Assembly: GCA_018830225.1 (NCBI GenBank)
Contig: JAHJSS010000029.1
Span: 1 to 33,964, forward strand
Direction: 5' to 3'
Length of the DNA: 33,964 nucleotides
Source: Nanobdellota archaeon
Lineage (GTDB): Archaea > Nanobdellota > Nanobdellia > Woesearchaeales > UBA11576
Shown here piece by piece: positions 1 to 6,889 of the stretch (positions within the stretch are counted from its first letter, which is position 1; every line of letters begins with the position of its first letter). The translations under genes were made by a program, and so were the position numbers. The notes under the pieces are model-generated. The model was given only the letters and a program-made list of their open reading frames with translations, did not search any database and was not told the origin of the DNA.

Positions 1-8
1 CAAAAACA

Positions 9-16
9 TTTAAATA
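9..16 (+). promoter_or_regulatory. TATA box for the 380-2348 gene run
   Basis: TTTAAATA preceded by an A-rich stretch matches an archaeal TATA box. Without the inserted element (positions 53-366 plus one copy of its 8-bp duplication) the first gene would start about 45 bases downstream, a normal short-leader distance. With the element present the leader grows by 322 bases. Confidence 0.5.
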
Positions 17-52
17 CACCCAGGTATACTGCTCTCTCCGGATAAAAAGAGG

Positions 53-366
53 GTATTTGTTTAGCTCTTACTGTCGCAGCGCCACGCTGCTAGTGGCGCG
101 TTGCCGGCAGGGAATTAAATCTTTAGCCGCGGGAGGCTGGCGCCTTCCATATGTCAAAAGCGGCAGGGGACCACCGGTCAAAGACCGGTGGCATGTTCGC
201 TTCGCTCACCCCTGCCGCCTTTTGAGCATGCTCAGCATACCACCACTAACCACCAATCACAGATTGGTGGTATGCTGACATATCAATTGAGATGTGGCCG
301 GTTTCCGCCCCTCATTTCCGATTAGCGCGTAAGCGGTGGCGCTGCTAAAATCAGCTAAACAAATAC
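53..366. mobile_element. MITE-like inverted-repeat element, 314 bp, with 8-bp target duplication
   Basis: The left end GTATTTGTTTAGCT is repeated in exact inverted form at the right end (AGCTAAACAAATAC). About 10 bases further in are second inverted arms, GCAGCGCCAC and GTGGCGCTGC. The element is flanked by an exact direct repeat AAAAGAGG (45-52 and 367-374), the expected mark of transposition. The interior is built of nested hairpins: CCACCGGTC-AAA-GACCGGTGG, ACCACCAATC-ACA-GATTGGTGGT, and an outer TCAAAAGCGGCAGGGG arm with its complement. It has no plausible protein gene; the 73-residue track ORF at 57 lies in these hairpins and has no start signal. It must be moved by a transposase encoded elsewhere. 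A second copy with the same ends lies at 32103-32286. Confidence 0.85.
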
Positions 367-379
367 AAAAGAGGCAAAT

Positions 380-844
380 ATGGTAATCCACGAGAGCTTT
401 GTCACAAGGAAGCCGCTTGAGTTCACCCTGATAGTCCTTGTAATCGTGCTTGTGGTGCTCCTGCCTTTCTACTTCATCACAAAGAAGAATGCAGCTCCTG
501 CTGAAGAGGGGCAGCTTATCCCTGAGACATACAGCGAAGTGAACTATCTGTTAGGGCCCGAAAGCGACCTTTCTGAGAGCGACAAGAAGCATCTTTTCGC
601 CCTGAGCTATGAGGGCAACTTTGTCCAGTGGAGCGGAAGCATGCTATCCTGTGATAGCCTGGGTTCAATGTTCAGGGTGAGCATAGATGAGACTGGAAAT
701 AACTTCGGCGATGTCATCTTTACGACAATGAGTGACTGTACAGACATACCTGCAGGCACAACCATAACATTCAAGACAAGGCTCATCGATTGGAAGATAA
801 CAACTTTTGTCGGAAAGGATGGTGAGATAATAAAATGGGAATAG
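380..844 (+). CDS. Membrane-anchored small extracytoplasmic protein, paralog A
   Basis: A 154-residue protein. It has a short N-terminal tail, one strong membrane segment at about residues 15-34, and an external domain of about 115 residues. It is clearly related to the next gene: both have an ESY/TYxEV segment after the membrane helix, an acidic LT/LSxxxK/Q..LF stretch, a Y....V.W segment, an SC..LG turn and a DCT motif near the end. The two conserved cysteines could form a disulfide. The beta-rich second half is reminiscent of a small OB-like barrel, which is inference. An AAGAGG ribosome site 6 bases upstream, supplied by the duplicated target site of the preceding element, supports this start. 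Its stop overlaps the next start by 10 bases. Function unknown. Confidence 0.8.
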   Translation: MVIHESFVTRKPLEFTLIVLVIVLVVLLPFYFITKKNAAPAEEGQLIPETYSEVNYLLGPESDLSESDKKHLFALSYEGNFVQWSGSMLSCDSLGSMFRVSIDETGNNFGDVIFTTMSDCTDIPAGTTITFKTRLIDWKITTFVGKDGEIIKWE

Positions 845-1323
845 TGCCAGAAGAGAAAGGCTGGGCCAGCAGGCATCCTATCATAACAACAATAATCGCA
901 ATCATACTGATAGCTGCGGCAGGCCTGGGATTAAGGGTGCTCCAGCAGAAATACTTCCCTGCAGAGGCGCAGGAGTTCACCGCCCCGGTCTTCATCAATG
1001 AGTCATATTATGAGGTGGACCAGTACTTCGATGTGAACAGCAACCTGACACAGAAAGAGCAGGATGAGCTGTTCGACACCAAGTATAGGTTCAATGTAGT
1101 CAAGTGGACATGCGAGCCCATAAGCTGCCAGGAGGTACTGGGCACGCCCACTCTCAAGCTCATCTGCAACGAGAACGGCTTCACAGAGGATGCCCGGGTC
1201 GCGATGAAAGAGGACTGCACAGAATCCGCAAAGAGGCCTGAAGTGACTGTCGTGTTCCAGCTGATGAGCAAGACAACAGGCGCATACTACCTCGGAAGGT
1301 CTGGCAGGGTCGTTGAGGAGTAG
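835..1323 (+). CDS. Membrane-anchored small extracytoplasmic protein, paralog B
   Basis: A 162-residue protein with an N-terminal membrane helix at about residues 17-34 and an external domain paralogous to the preceding gene product. It keeps the SC..LG and DCT cysteine motifs and adds two further cysteines (WTCEP and LICNE), so it may hold an extra disulfide. It starts inside the end of the upstream gene, which indicates translational coupling and a tandem duplication. No known family was recognised; an envelope role is inferred from topology only. Confidence 0.8.
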   Translation: MGIVPEEKGWASRHPIITTIIAIILIAAAGLGLRVLQQKYFPAEAQEFTAPVFINESYYEVDQYFDVNSNLTQKEQDELFDTKYRFNVVKWTCEPISCQEVLGTPTLKLICNENGFTEDARVAMKEDCTESAKRPEVTVVFQLMSKTTGAYYLGRSGRVVEE

Positions 1324-1336
1324 AGCAATAAAAACA

Positions 1337-1344
1337 TTTAAAAA
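1337..1344 (+). promoter_or_regulatory. TATA box for the 1367 gene
   Basis: TTTAAAAA lies centred 27 bases before the ATG at 1367, the usual spacing for a leaderless archaeal transcript. This favours ATG 1367 over the TTG at 1313 listed in the ORF track. Confidence 0.5.
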
Positions 1345-1366
1345 GAAAAGCGCCTTAAAAGCCAAA

Positions 1367-1732
1367 ATGAAAAAGAAGGTGAAACAGACATCAAGTCTTC
1401 CTGCGAAGCGGGAGACGAGATCTGCAATAAGGCAGCAGGTTCTCAGGGACCTGGCCCACCAGCACCACCAGAAGACAGAGTCCCAAGCAAGGATGTACAG
1501 GTTCGGCTTCTGGCTGTTCTTCTTCCTTGTACTATTCAGCGTCACATTCGGCGTGTGGGCAATATCCTCTATCTACAAGAATTTCCAGGTCGTCACAAAT
1601 ATACTCGATGAGTCTTTCGAGAGGACAAACCTTGTCCTGGACATAACATCCAGCAAGATACAGAGCTGCGAGAGCTCGCTGAAGCAATGCGAGATACAGG
1701 CAGTAGCGAATGGCGGCACGCCTGCTGAATAG
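1367..1732 (+). CDS. Small single-pass membrane protein with basic N-terminus
   Basis: A 121-residue protein with a Lys/Arg-rich N-terminal region of about 45 residues, one aromatic-rich membrane helix (about 48-70) and an external helical tail with two cysteines (SCESSLKQCE). The track start at TTG 1313 would overlap the previous gene. I choose ATG 1367 because a TATA box sits about 27 bases upstream and the protein then begins MKKK. Positive-inside rules place the basic part in the cytoplasm. It is probably part of the same envelope gene run. No family recognised. Confidence 0.65.
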   Translation: MKKKVKQTSSLPAKRETRSAIRQQVLRDLAHQHHQKTESQARMYRFGFWLFFFLVLFSVTFGVWAISSIYKNFQVVTNILDESFERTNLVLDITSSKIQSCESSLKQCEIQAVANGGTPAE

Positions 1733-1770
1733 ACGTAATCTACACCTGTTCTTAAATTCTGACAAAAGGC

Positions 1771-1778
1771 TTAAATAT
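1771..1778 (+). promoter_or_regulatory. TATA box for the 1800 gene
   Basis: TTAAATAT is centred 25-26 bases before ATG 1800, consistent with leaderless transcription from that start and with the signal peptide beginning there. Confidence 0.5.
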
Positions 1779-1799
1779 GCCGGGCGCCTGATTTTATGC

Positions 1800-2348
1800 A
1801 TGAAGCCCAGGCTTGTCTTGACTATCTTGGCGATATCATCCCTCCTTCTGCTTGTGCAGATAGCATCTGCTGGAGAATTCTTCCTGAAGCAGACCATATA
1901 TGAGGGGGAGACAAAGAGCTATGACGTCGGAGGCTATGTGTATGAAGTACATCTCATCTCAGTCTTCGATTCCCAGCTCAAGGCCCAGTTCGAGGTCAAT
2001 GGCGAGAAGACAGATGCGCTCGCAGAGGACGAGAGCTACAAGCTTTCAGATGGGGCTGTGATACAGGTGCGCGACGTGCTTCCGCAGGAAGCAGGCGAAG
2101 GGGCAGACCTGGTGCAGTTCAACCTTTTTCCAGTAGCGCACCCTGAAGCAAGTACAAAGACAGTGACTGCAAACGCGACACCAAAGACAGAACTATCTAT
2201 AGCCGCTGCAGCGCAACCACAGCAGGCGACAAAGGAGACAAGTGCTTTGCTGCCTGCCCAGGAAGCAAGGGTAGACGTAACCAAGAAACAGCCTGAAAGG
2301 AGCTGGTGGAGCCGCCTCATAGAAAGGCTCAAGAACCTATTCAAATAG
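1800..2348 (+). CDS. Secreted protein with C-terminal amphipathic basic/Trp tail
   Basis: A 182-residue protein. The track ORF starts at 1710, but the classical signal peptide (MKPRLVLTILAISSLLLLVQIASA) begins at ATG 1800, which has a TATA box about 25 bases upstream. The mature part is a beta-rich domain of about 85 residues with a GETKSYDVGGYVYEV segment, similar in style to small archaeal surface-layer-associated domains. A low-complexity Ala/Gln/Thr linker follows, then a short terminal helix SWWSRLIERLKNLFK. A comparable tail ends the large surface protein at 30183-32039, suggesting a shared anchoring or sorting element. Function unknown. Confidence 0.75.
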   Translation: MKPRLVLTILAISSLLLLVQIASAGEFFLKQTIYEGETKSYDVGGYVYEVHLISVFDSQLKAQFEVNGEKTDALAEDESYKLSDGAVIQVRDVLPQEAGEGADLVQFNLFPVAHPEASTKTVTANATPKTELSIAAAAQPQQATKETSALLPAQEARVDVTKKQPERSWWSRLIERLKNLFK

Positions 2349-2371
2349 GAATGCAAACAAAGAAAACAGAT

Positions 2372-2388
2372 ATCGCCAGCGTGGCGAT
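2372..2388. terminator. Hairpin between convergent genes
   Basis: ATCGCC-AGCGT-GGCGAT forms a perfect 6-bp stem in the 39-base gap between two converging genes and touches the eS31 stop codon. There is no U-run, so a terminator role is only possible. Confidence 0.3.
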
Positions 2389-2585
2389 CACTTCTCTTTC
2401 TTCAGGAACTCTGTGTAGCCGCACTTGCCGCAGGTGAGGCGGTTGTTGTGTGCTGCAAGGAAGACACCTACGCCGCACTTCGGGCAGAACTTGTTCTTCC
2501 TCTTCAGGTCGGAACCTTTGACCTCGTACTGCTTGTACTTCTGTGAGCTCTTTTTCTTCTTTTCCTTTGCTTTCTTCTCAGCCAT
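2388..2585 (-). CDS. rps27ae: Ribosomal protein eS31 (S27ae)
   Basis: A 65-residue basic zinc-ribbon protein of the 30S subunit. The two CxxC knuckles CPKC and CGKC, about 19 residues apart, bind zinc and define the family; the lysine-rich N-terminus ([12 protein letters not shown]) contacts rRNA. The track begins at an upstream TTG; ATG 2585 gives the usual MAEKK start. It is the last gene of a minus-strand run Rpo7-Spt4-eS24-eS31, an arrangement common in archaea. Its start lies 6 bases after the eS24 stop, so the two are probably coupled. Confidence 0.93.
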   Translation of the reverse strand: MAEKKAKEKKKKSSQKYKQYEVKGSDLKRKNKFCPKCGVGVFLAAHNNRLTCGKCGYTEFLKKEK

Positions 2586-2591
2586 CTTCAA

Positions 2592-2900
2592 TCACTCTGC
2601 CGCCTGCTCCTTAGCCTCCTCTTTCTTCTCTGCGTGCTTGTCGAGCAGGGACTTGTCCTCAAAACGGAGCATGTCATCCTTCTTGGAGTAGACATTAGCT
2701 ATGATCTTCGCCCTCTCGACGCCATACCTGTTGTAGATATGCTTCACCACAGTAAGTGCGGCATCGCTCTTGGTTTTTGCGGCGATCGCGTCCCTTATCT
2801 GTTTCCTCGTCGGTGTAGGCCCCTTGAAGTTCAGGAAAAAGGTGTACCTCTTCCTTGACAGCAAAGGCATGTCCCTTTCCTTCAGAAGCTCTAGATCCAT
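2592..2900 (-). CDS. rps24e: Ribosomal protein eS24
   Basis: A 102-residue small-subunit protein. The core RKRYTFFLNFKGPTPTRKQIRDAIAAK and the region VVKHIYNRYG..RAKIIANVY match the S24e fold; a Lys/Glu-rich tail follows. The start MDLELLKERD at 2900 is chosen because GGTGA lies about 6 bases upstream; the track's MQVTI extension reads through this site. The gene lies between Spt4 and eS31, the typical archaeal order. Confidence 0.93.
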   Translation of the reverse strand: MDLELLKERDMPLLSRKRYTFFLNFKGPTPTRKQIRDAIAAKTKSDAALTVVKHIYNRYGVERAKIIANVYSKKDDMLRFEDKSLLDKHAEKKEEAKEQAAE

Positions 2901-2905
2901 GATAG

Positions 2906-3094
2906 TCACCTGCACTTGAGTGCGTACTCCCCCTTGACCTCGACGCCTATCTTCTGGGCAATCCCGGATTTCGCTGCGTCAGCGATGAATATCCTTCCCT
3001 GCCAGTTCGTGGAGAACTTGTTGTCCTTGCATATCGGGCACTCATTGCCTTCGACAAAGATCTTGCACTTCTTGCAGCATTTCTTTTTAGCCAT
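2906..3094 (-). CDS. spt4: Transcription elongation factor Spt4 (RpoE'')
   Basis: A 62-residue zinc protein that pairs with Spt5 and clamps RNA polymerase during elongation. Four cysteines arranged as CCKKC and CPIC form the zinc site, followed by the family segment NWQGRIFIADAAKSGIAQKIGV. Length is normal for archaeal Spt4. It lies directly downstream of the Rpo7 gene, as in most archaea. Confidence 0.95.
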   Translation of the reverse strand: MAKKKCCKKCKIFVEGNECPICKDNKFSTNWQGRIFIADAAKSGIAQKIGVEVKGEYALKCR

Positions 3095-3122
3095 CTTGAA
3101 TTACCTTATTTACATTATTACA

Positions 3123-3719
3123 CTATTTCCCTTTCTTCTTCTCAGGCTTATCCTCTGCCTCTTTCTTGCCCTTCTTGGGCGACTTCTCCTTGTCTTCCTC
3201 GATCCAGTCGAGCTTGCCGAGGAACTCCTGCCTCATGGTGAGGCCAAGCTTCGGGTTGTTGACCTCCCTGAAAGACACTGCGATTATCCTCGCCCTGCAC
3301 CTGTCACCGACCTTCAAAGTGCGTTTTGAGTCCTTGCCTGAAAGGACCTTCTCTTTTGAAAACGAGACAAAATCATCCATCGCCTGAGAGACGTGGATCA
3401 TGCCCTCTATCGGGCCTAAGTGTATGAACGCGCCGAAATCAGCTATGTCGCGTATCTTGCCGAGGACCACCTCGTGCATCTCTGGCTTGAAAGTGAGCAG
3501 CTCGAAAGTGGTATCATAGTATGATGCGCCGTCTCCAGGTATTATTATCCCCTCGCGGATCTCATCGACCTTTGAGACATCGATGACCGTACCCAGCTCC
3601 TTGGATATGAAGCCGTCGTACTTCTTCTTGATCTGCTTGGTGACAGCCTCTTCAGCCGAAAGGCCGAACAGCTCTGGAGATACCCTGATATGGTCTTGAA
3701 GTTTTGTCCTGTAAAACAT
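3123..3719 (-). CDS. rpo7: RNA polymerase subunit Rpo7 (RpoE')
   Basis: A 198-residue subunit of the Rpo4/Rpo7 stalk of archaeal RNA polymerase, which assists promoter melting and binds nascent RNA. The N-terminal RNP-like domain (MFYRTKLQDHIRVSPELFG) is followed by an S1 RNA-binding domain at about residues 80-165 (GKIRDIADFGAFIHLGPIEGMIHVSQ). The last 30 residues are a charged Lys/Glu extension beyond the usual end. Rpo4 is not in this window. Confidence 0.95.
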   Translation of the reverse strand: MFYRTKLQDHIRVSPELFGLSAEEAVTKQIKKKYDGFISKELGTVIDVSKVDEIREGIIIPGDGASYYDTTFELLTFKPEMHEVVLGKIRDIADFGAFIHLGPIEGMIHVSQAMDDFVSFSKEKVLSGKDSKRTLKVGDRCRARIIAVSFREVNNPKLGLTMRQEFLGKLDWIEEDKEKSPKKGKKEAEDKPEKKKGK

Positions 3720-3788
3720 GCGGGATACCCTTTAACGTGTTATTTCATCCGAAAACAAGCTTTACCCCTTCAAATGATGAAAAGCTTG

Positions 3789-4175
3789 TTAAATGAGCTT
3801 TAAATACTTTTTCTGCCTTAAAACAATCAGTTGAACGTTTTTTCGCTTTAAAACGTCTTTTAAAGCCATATCTTGCGTCGCAACTATGAAATCAGCCGGT
3901 TTTGCCAGTTCTAAAATCAGTTTATCAGTGTTTAAATTCTTTTCTGTTTTTAAAGAACGCACTTCCTTTGCCTTAATCAGCTGCAGAGCCAGCCCTGCTG
4001 CCTGTTTATCACGTCCAGAAGCGCTCTTTTTCAGCTTGTCCAGCTCTTCCAATGTCTTGTCCACTATGCAGAGCTCATAAGGCTCTTCCATTATCTTCTG
4101 GATCTCTGAGAATATGTCTACCTTGAACTGTGCTGGGATCAGCAGGAAGTTAGTGTCAAGTATTATGTGTTTCAT
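3789..4175 (-). CDS. PIN-domain protein, FCF1/VapC9-like
   Basis: A 128-residue PIN nuclease fold. It shows the first acidic motif (IILDTNFLL), a central acid (EELDKL) and the C-terminal acidic region (PADFIVATQDMALKDVL), the arrangement that binds catalytic metal. Genes of this FCF1/Utp24-related type commonly sit next to rpo7 in archaea, usually with eIF2-gamma; eIF2-gamma is absent here. The context favours an rRNA-processing or translation-linked housekeeping role over a toxin, and no antitoxin partner is visible. Substrate is inference. Confidence 0.85.
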   Translation of the reverse strand: MKHIILDTNFLLIPAQFKVDIFSEIQKIMEEPYELCIVDKTLEELDKLKKSASGRDKQAAGLALQLIKAKEVRSLKTEKNLNTDKLILELAKPADFIVATQDMALKDVLKRKNVQLIVLRQKKYLKLI

Positions 4176-4343
4176 GATATCATCAATTATATCATCGGGC
4201 GCCAGGATGTTTAAAAAGGTTGTGCTGGGGTTTCAGGCTCTGTTCTTTGTTAAGGCTTTGCCATGTTCTTTTTTATAAATTATATAATAACGCTTATATA
4301 TGTTAAAATCATCATAACATATAGGGGATATGTTTTTTTGTTC

Positions 4344-4353
4344 TTTTATATAT
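4344..4353 (+). promoter_or_regulatory. TATA box for the 4371 AbrB-PhoU gene
   Basis: TTTTATATAT lies about 22-28 bases before the two candidate starts (4371 and 4377) of the AbrB-PhoU gene. The 195-base gap 4176-4370 is otherwise A/T-rich with nothing else recognised. Confidence 0.45.
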
Positions 4354-4370
4354 GCGGGTAATGGTGTGGA

Positions 4371-5327
4371 ATGAACATGGAATACAGAAAGATAATCGAG
4401 TTCGGGAAGTCAAGCTATGTAGTCTCGCTGCCGAAATCCTGGATGGGTGAAAAGAAGCTCGGCAAGGGAGATGTGGTATACGTAGGCAGGGAGGAAGACA
4501 ACCTAGTAATATACCCTGCTGAAAGGAAAGAGACTTCCGAACCCAAGCGCATAACGATCGATGTCACGAACATGACGCAGGATGAGATACGCCTCCGCCT
4601 TATATCGAAATACATCAGGAACTTCAACGAGATCACGCTCGTGGCAGACAACCTCCAGTCCAAGGCAAAGGACATCAGGGCGATAATCCACGACCTGATG
4701 GCACTTGAGGTGGTGGAAGAGACCGCAAGCAAGATAGTGACGAAGGACTTCATCCACATGGAGGAGATATCCCCTGTAGATCTAATCAATAAGATGGACA
4801 CCATAACCAGGGAGATGATCCAGGACTCGAAGAACTCGTTCAAGGAGGACAGGTACGCGAACATATCAGAACGCGACTCTGACGTGAACAGGATATCCTA
4901 CCTTGTCTACAGGGCGATGAAGCACTACCAGAATAATTCTCTCATCGCGAGGAAAAAAGGCCTGAAACCTGAGGAGCTGATGGCCTTGTGGATGGCCGCG
5001 GTCAAGATAGAGAGCATAGCTGACGACGCAAAAAGGCTGGCGAAACTGATCCGGAGGCTGAATTTCAAGAAACAGGAGCAGGACCAGTTCTACAAGCTGT
5101 ACTCATTGGTCGAGAAATACTATGTCGATAGCATCACTGTCTTCTATGACCATGACGCTGAGAAGGCGTTCAAGCTGATCTCACAGAAGAAGAGACTCAT
5201 AAAGCAGTGCAGGGACTTCTACAGGCAGAACTGGAACCATGAGTGGGTGCCTGTGATACTCGAGAAGCTGAAGTCGATAATCGGGACCAGCAAATCGCTG
5301 CTGACTTATGTCTGTGACAGGGAATGA
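4371..5327 (+). CDS. AbrB/SpoVT N-domain plus PhoU-like regulator
   Basis: A 318-residue protein. Residues 3-50 (YRKIIEFGKSSYVVSLPKSWMGEKKLGKGDVVYV) form a swapped-hairpin AbrB-type DNA-binding domain. The rest is helical and PhoU-like, with ISPVDLINKMDTITREMIQDS and paired helix bundles. Archaeal proteins with this layout are annotated as phosphate-uptake regulators, but no Pst transporter or phosphate gene is nearby, so the phosphate link is not supported by context. A second protein of the same architecture is at 27183-28100. ATG 4377 is an equally possible start. Confidence 0.85.
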   Translation: MNMEYRKIIEFGKSSYVVSLPKSWMGEKKLGKGDVVYVGREEDNLVIYPAERKETSEPKRITIDVTNMTQDEIRLRLISKYIRNFNEITLVADNLQSKAKDIRAIIHDLMALEVVEETASKIVTKDFIHMEEISPVDLINKMDTITREMIQDSKNSFKEDRYANISERDSDVNRISYLVYRAMKHYQNNSLIARKKGLKPEELMALWMAAVKIESIADDAKRLAKLIRRLNFKKQEQDQFYKLYSLVEKYYVDSITVFYDHDAEKAFKLISQKKRLIKQCRDFYRQNWNHEWVPVILEKLKSIIGTSKSLLTYVCDRE

Positions 5328-5342
5328 GAGAAAAGCGACAGA

Positions 5343-6434
5343 CTAATCCTTCTTGTCTTTCACTTCTTTTGACCTGGAGACGACGATGCAGTTCTTCTCA
5401 GCGCTGACGAGTATCTCATCATCCTTCCTGAGGCCTGAAATCTCTGTGATTATCTCCGGCAGCACTATCCTGCTCCTGTTCAGCTGCACTTTAGTGACTA
5501 TAGTCTTGGCTGAATCGCTCAGCCCAGCAGCCTTTGCTATCTTCTCGCTCAGCTGGGCGTTCTCGCCATGGAACTTCTTCGCAGACTCGTAGAGGTACTC
5601 GGCAATCTTCTCTGCGACGTTTATGCCGGTCGCATCTGTTATGCCCTGCAGTCCAGGGCTCAGGTTCACCTCGATGACCATGGTCCCGTCCTTGCCTTTA
5701 AGGAGGTCAACAGCACAGACCTCTGCGCCGATCGCTTTGGCGGTCTTAATAGCCAGCTCCTTGGACTTGTAGTCGAGCGTGACCTTCTGACCCTTGCCGC
5801 CGGCGTGTATGTTGGCACGTTTCTCTCCCTCGACAGCCTGGCGCTCCATCGCAGCAGCGACCTTATCGCCGACCACTATCACCCTTATGTCCTTGCCTCC
5901 TGTCTCGACATATCTCTGGATTATGACCGGCTGGTTCAATGCAGAGAACGCGTCAAGGATGGAAGCTGCAGAGAGGTAAGAGTCGGCGAACATGACCCCC
6001 TTGCCCTGGGTCCCGGAAGGGAACTTCAGGACGATAGGATAGCTGAGCTTCTCAAGGAGCTGCTTCGCGCCGGCAGGGCTGGCTGATATGTAAGTCTCAG
6101 GCATAGGGATGTTCTCACGCTGAAGCGCAAGGTGAGTCAGCATCTTGTCATGCCCTATCGTGAACCCCTTAGGCTCTATCGGCGTGTATGCCTTCTCAAA
6201 GACAGAGCTCGCGACAGCATTGAGTATCTGTATGTAACGGAAAGAGCCCTTTATGTAGACGCAGTCATAGTCCTTCATCTTCTTGCCGTTGTGGAGGACC
6301 ACGTGCTTCTTTCCGCCGAGGTCTACTTCCAGCTCACGCAGGTCTATGTCGTCGACAGACTCGAAATACTTCTGCATGGCCTCAAACGTCCACTTCGAGC
6401 TTACACTTCCCAGACTTATCAGCGCAGCATTCAT
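5343..6434 (-). CDS. RimK-family ATP-grasp ligase with C-terminal AbrB-like domain
   Basis: A 363-residue protein. Residues 1-290 match RimK-type ATP-grasp ligases, which attach amino acids (often glutamate) to a carboxylate by an acyl-phosphate: ATP-binding lysine in YPIVLKFPSGTQGKGV, IIQRYVETGGKDIRVIVVGDKVAAAMER, and the metal-binding end VIEVNLSPGLQGI. After a linker, residues about 312-356 (TKVQLNRSRIVLPEIITEISGLRKDDEILVSAEKNCIVVSR) look like a complete AbrB/SpoVT beta-hairpin domain, which is unusual for RimK. The upstream neighbour is a RimB-like protease 4 bases away, the classical partner that reverses glutamylation. Substrate unknown; S6, the bacterial target, is not expected in archaea. 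Confidence 0.88.
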   Translation of the reverse strand: MNAALISLGSVSSKWTFEAMQKYFESVDDIDLRELEVDLGGKKHVVLHNGKKMKDYDCVYIKGSFRYIQILNAVASSVFEKAYTPIEPKGFTIGHDKMLTHLALQRENIPMPETYISASPAGAKQLLEKLSYPIVLKFPSGTQGKGVMFADSYLSAASILDAFSALNQPVIIQRYVETGGKDIRVIVVGDKVAAAMERQAVEGEKRANIHAGGKGQKVTLDYKSKELAIKTAKAIGAEVCAVDLLKGKDGTMVIEVNLSPGLQGITDATGINVAEKIAEYLYESAKKFHGENAQLSEKIAKAAGLSDSAKTIVTKVQLNRSRIVLPEIITEISGLRKDDEILVSAEKNCIVVSRSKEVKDKKD

Positions 6435-6438
6435 CTTC

Positions 6439-6837
6439 TCATCTTCCTTTGGGTATCTCTTTAGCAGGGTCTATGAGGAACCCCTTCTTCAATATGTTCT
6501 GGCCGATCAGGATGCTGTACTTCATCTCAGCCCTGTCCGCGATTGTGAACTCTGTCTTGAACTCCTTGTCAGCGAGGACCATCTTGGCCTCCACCATCGG
6601 GCGCAGGCTCTTGCCTGAAGCTGACTTGACAAGCTTTGCCTTCAGTATCGGCCCGAGGCTCAGCTCTGCCGCAAGCTTGACATCGACGCTTGACTTGGTC
6701 GCGCCTGAATCTATCCTTGCGAGCACTTCCATGCTCTTTCCGGTAGGGCCTGTCATTTTTACAGGCTCGACAAGACCCACGACAGTCTTCTGCTTGTATT
6801 TTATTACTATATTCCTTTTGTCTCCCAGTATGAACAT
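6439..6837 (-). CDS. RimB-like retropepsin-fold protease (ATP-dependent Zn protease family)
   Basis: A 132-residue protein of the RimB/retropepsin-like family. The hallmark is the aspartic-protease-like motif ARIDSGATKSSVD, followed by a conserved SLGPI..KLVKSASGKSLRPMVEAKMVLADKEFKTEFTIADRAEMKYSILIGQNIL pattern. In bacteria the RimB partner removes glutamate added by RimK. The start is ATG 6837, with an AAGAGGT ribosome site upstream; the track's longer form begins at a weak upstream codon. It lies between lysS and the rimK-like gene on the same strand and is probably co-transcribed with both. Confidence 0.85.
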   Translation of the reverse strand: MFILGDKRNIVIKYKQKTVVGLVEPVKMTGPTGKSMEVLARIDSGATKSSVDVKLAAELSLGPILKAKLVKSASGKSLRPMVEAKMVLADKEFKTEFTIADRAEMKYSILIGQNILKKGFLIDPAKEIPKGR

Positions 6838-6889
6838 CTTGTATACCTCTTGGTTTTCATGCAATCGATTCAAACATGATCATCTAGCA

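Noticed and set aside
57-278. 73-residue ORF at the window start
   Set aside because: It lies entirely within the hairpins of the inverted-repeat element, has no start signal and an unnatural Cys/Arg composition.
1003-1545. 180-residue minus-strand ORF
   Set aside because: Antisense shadow of two real membrane-protein genes; no ribosome site and no coherent domain.
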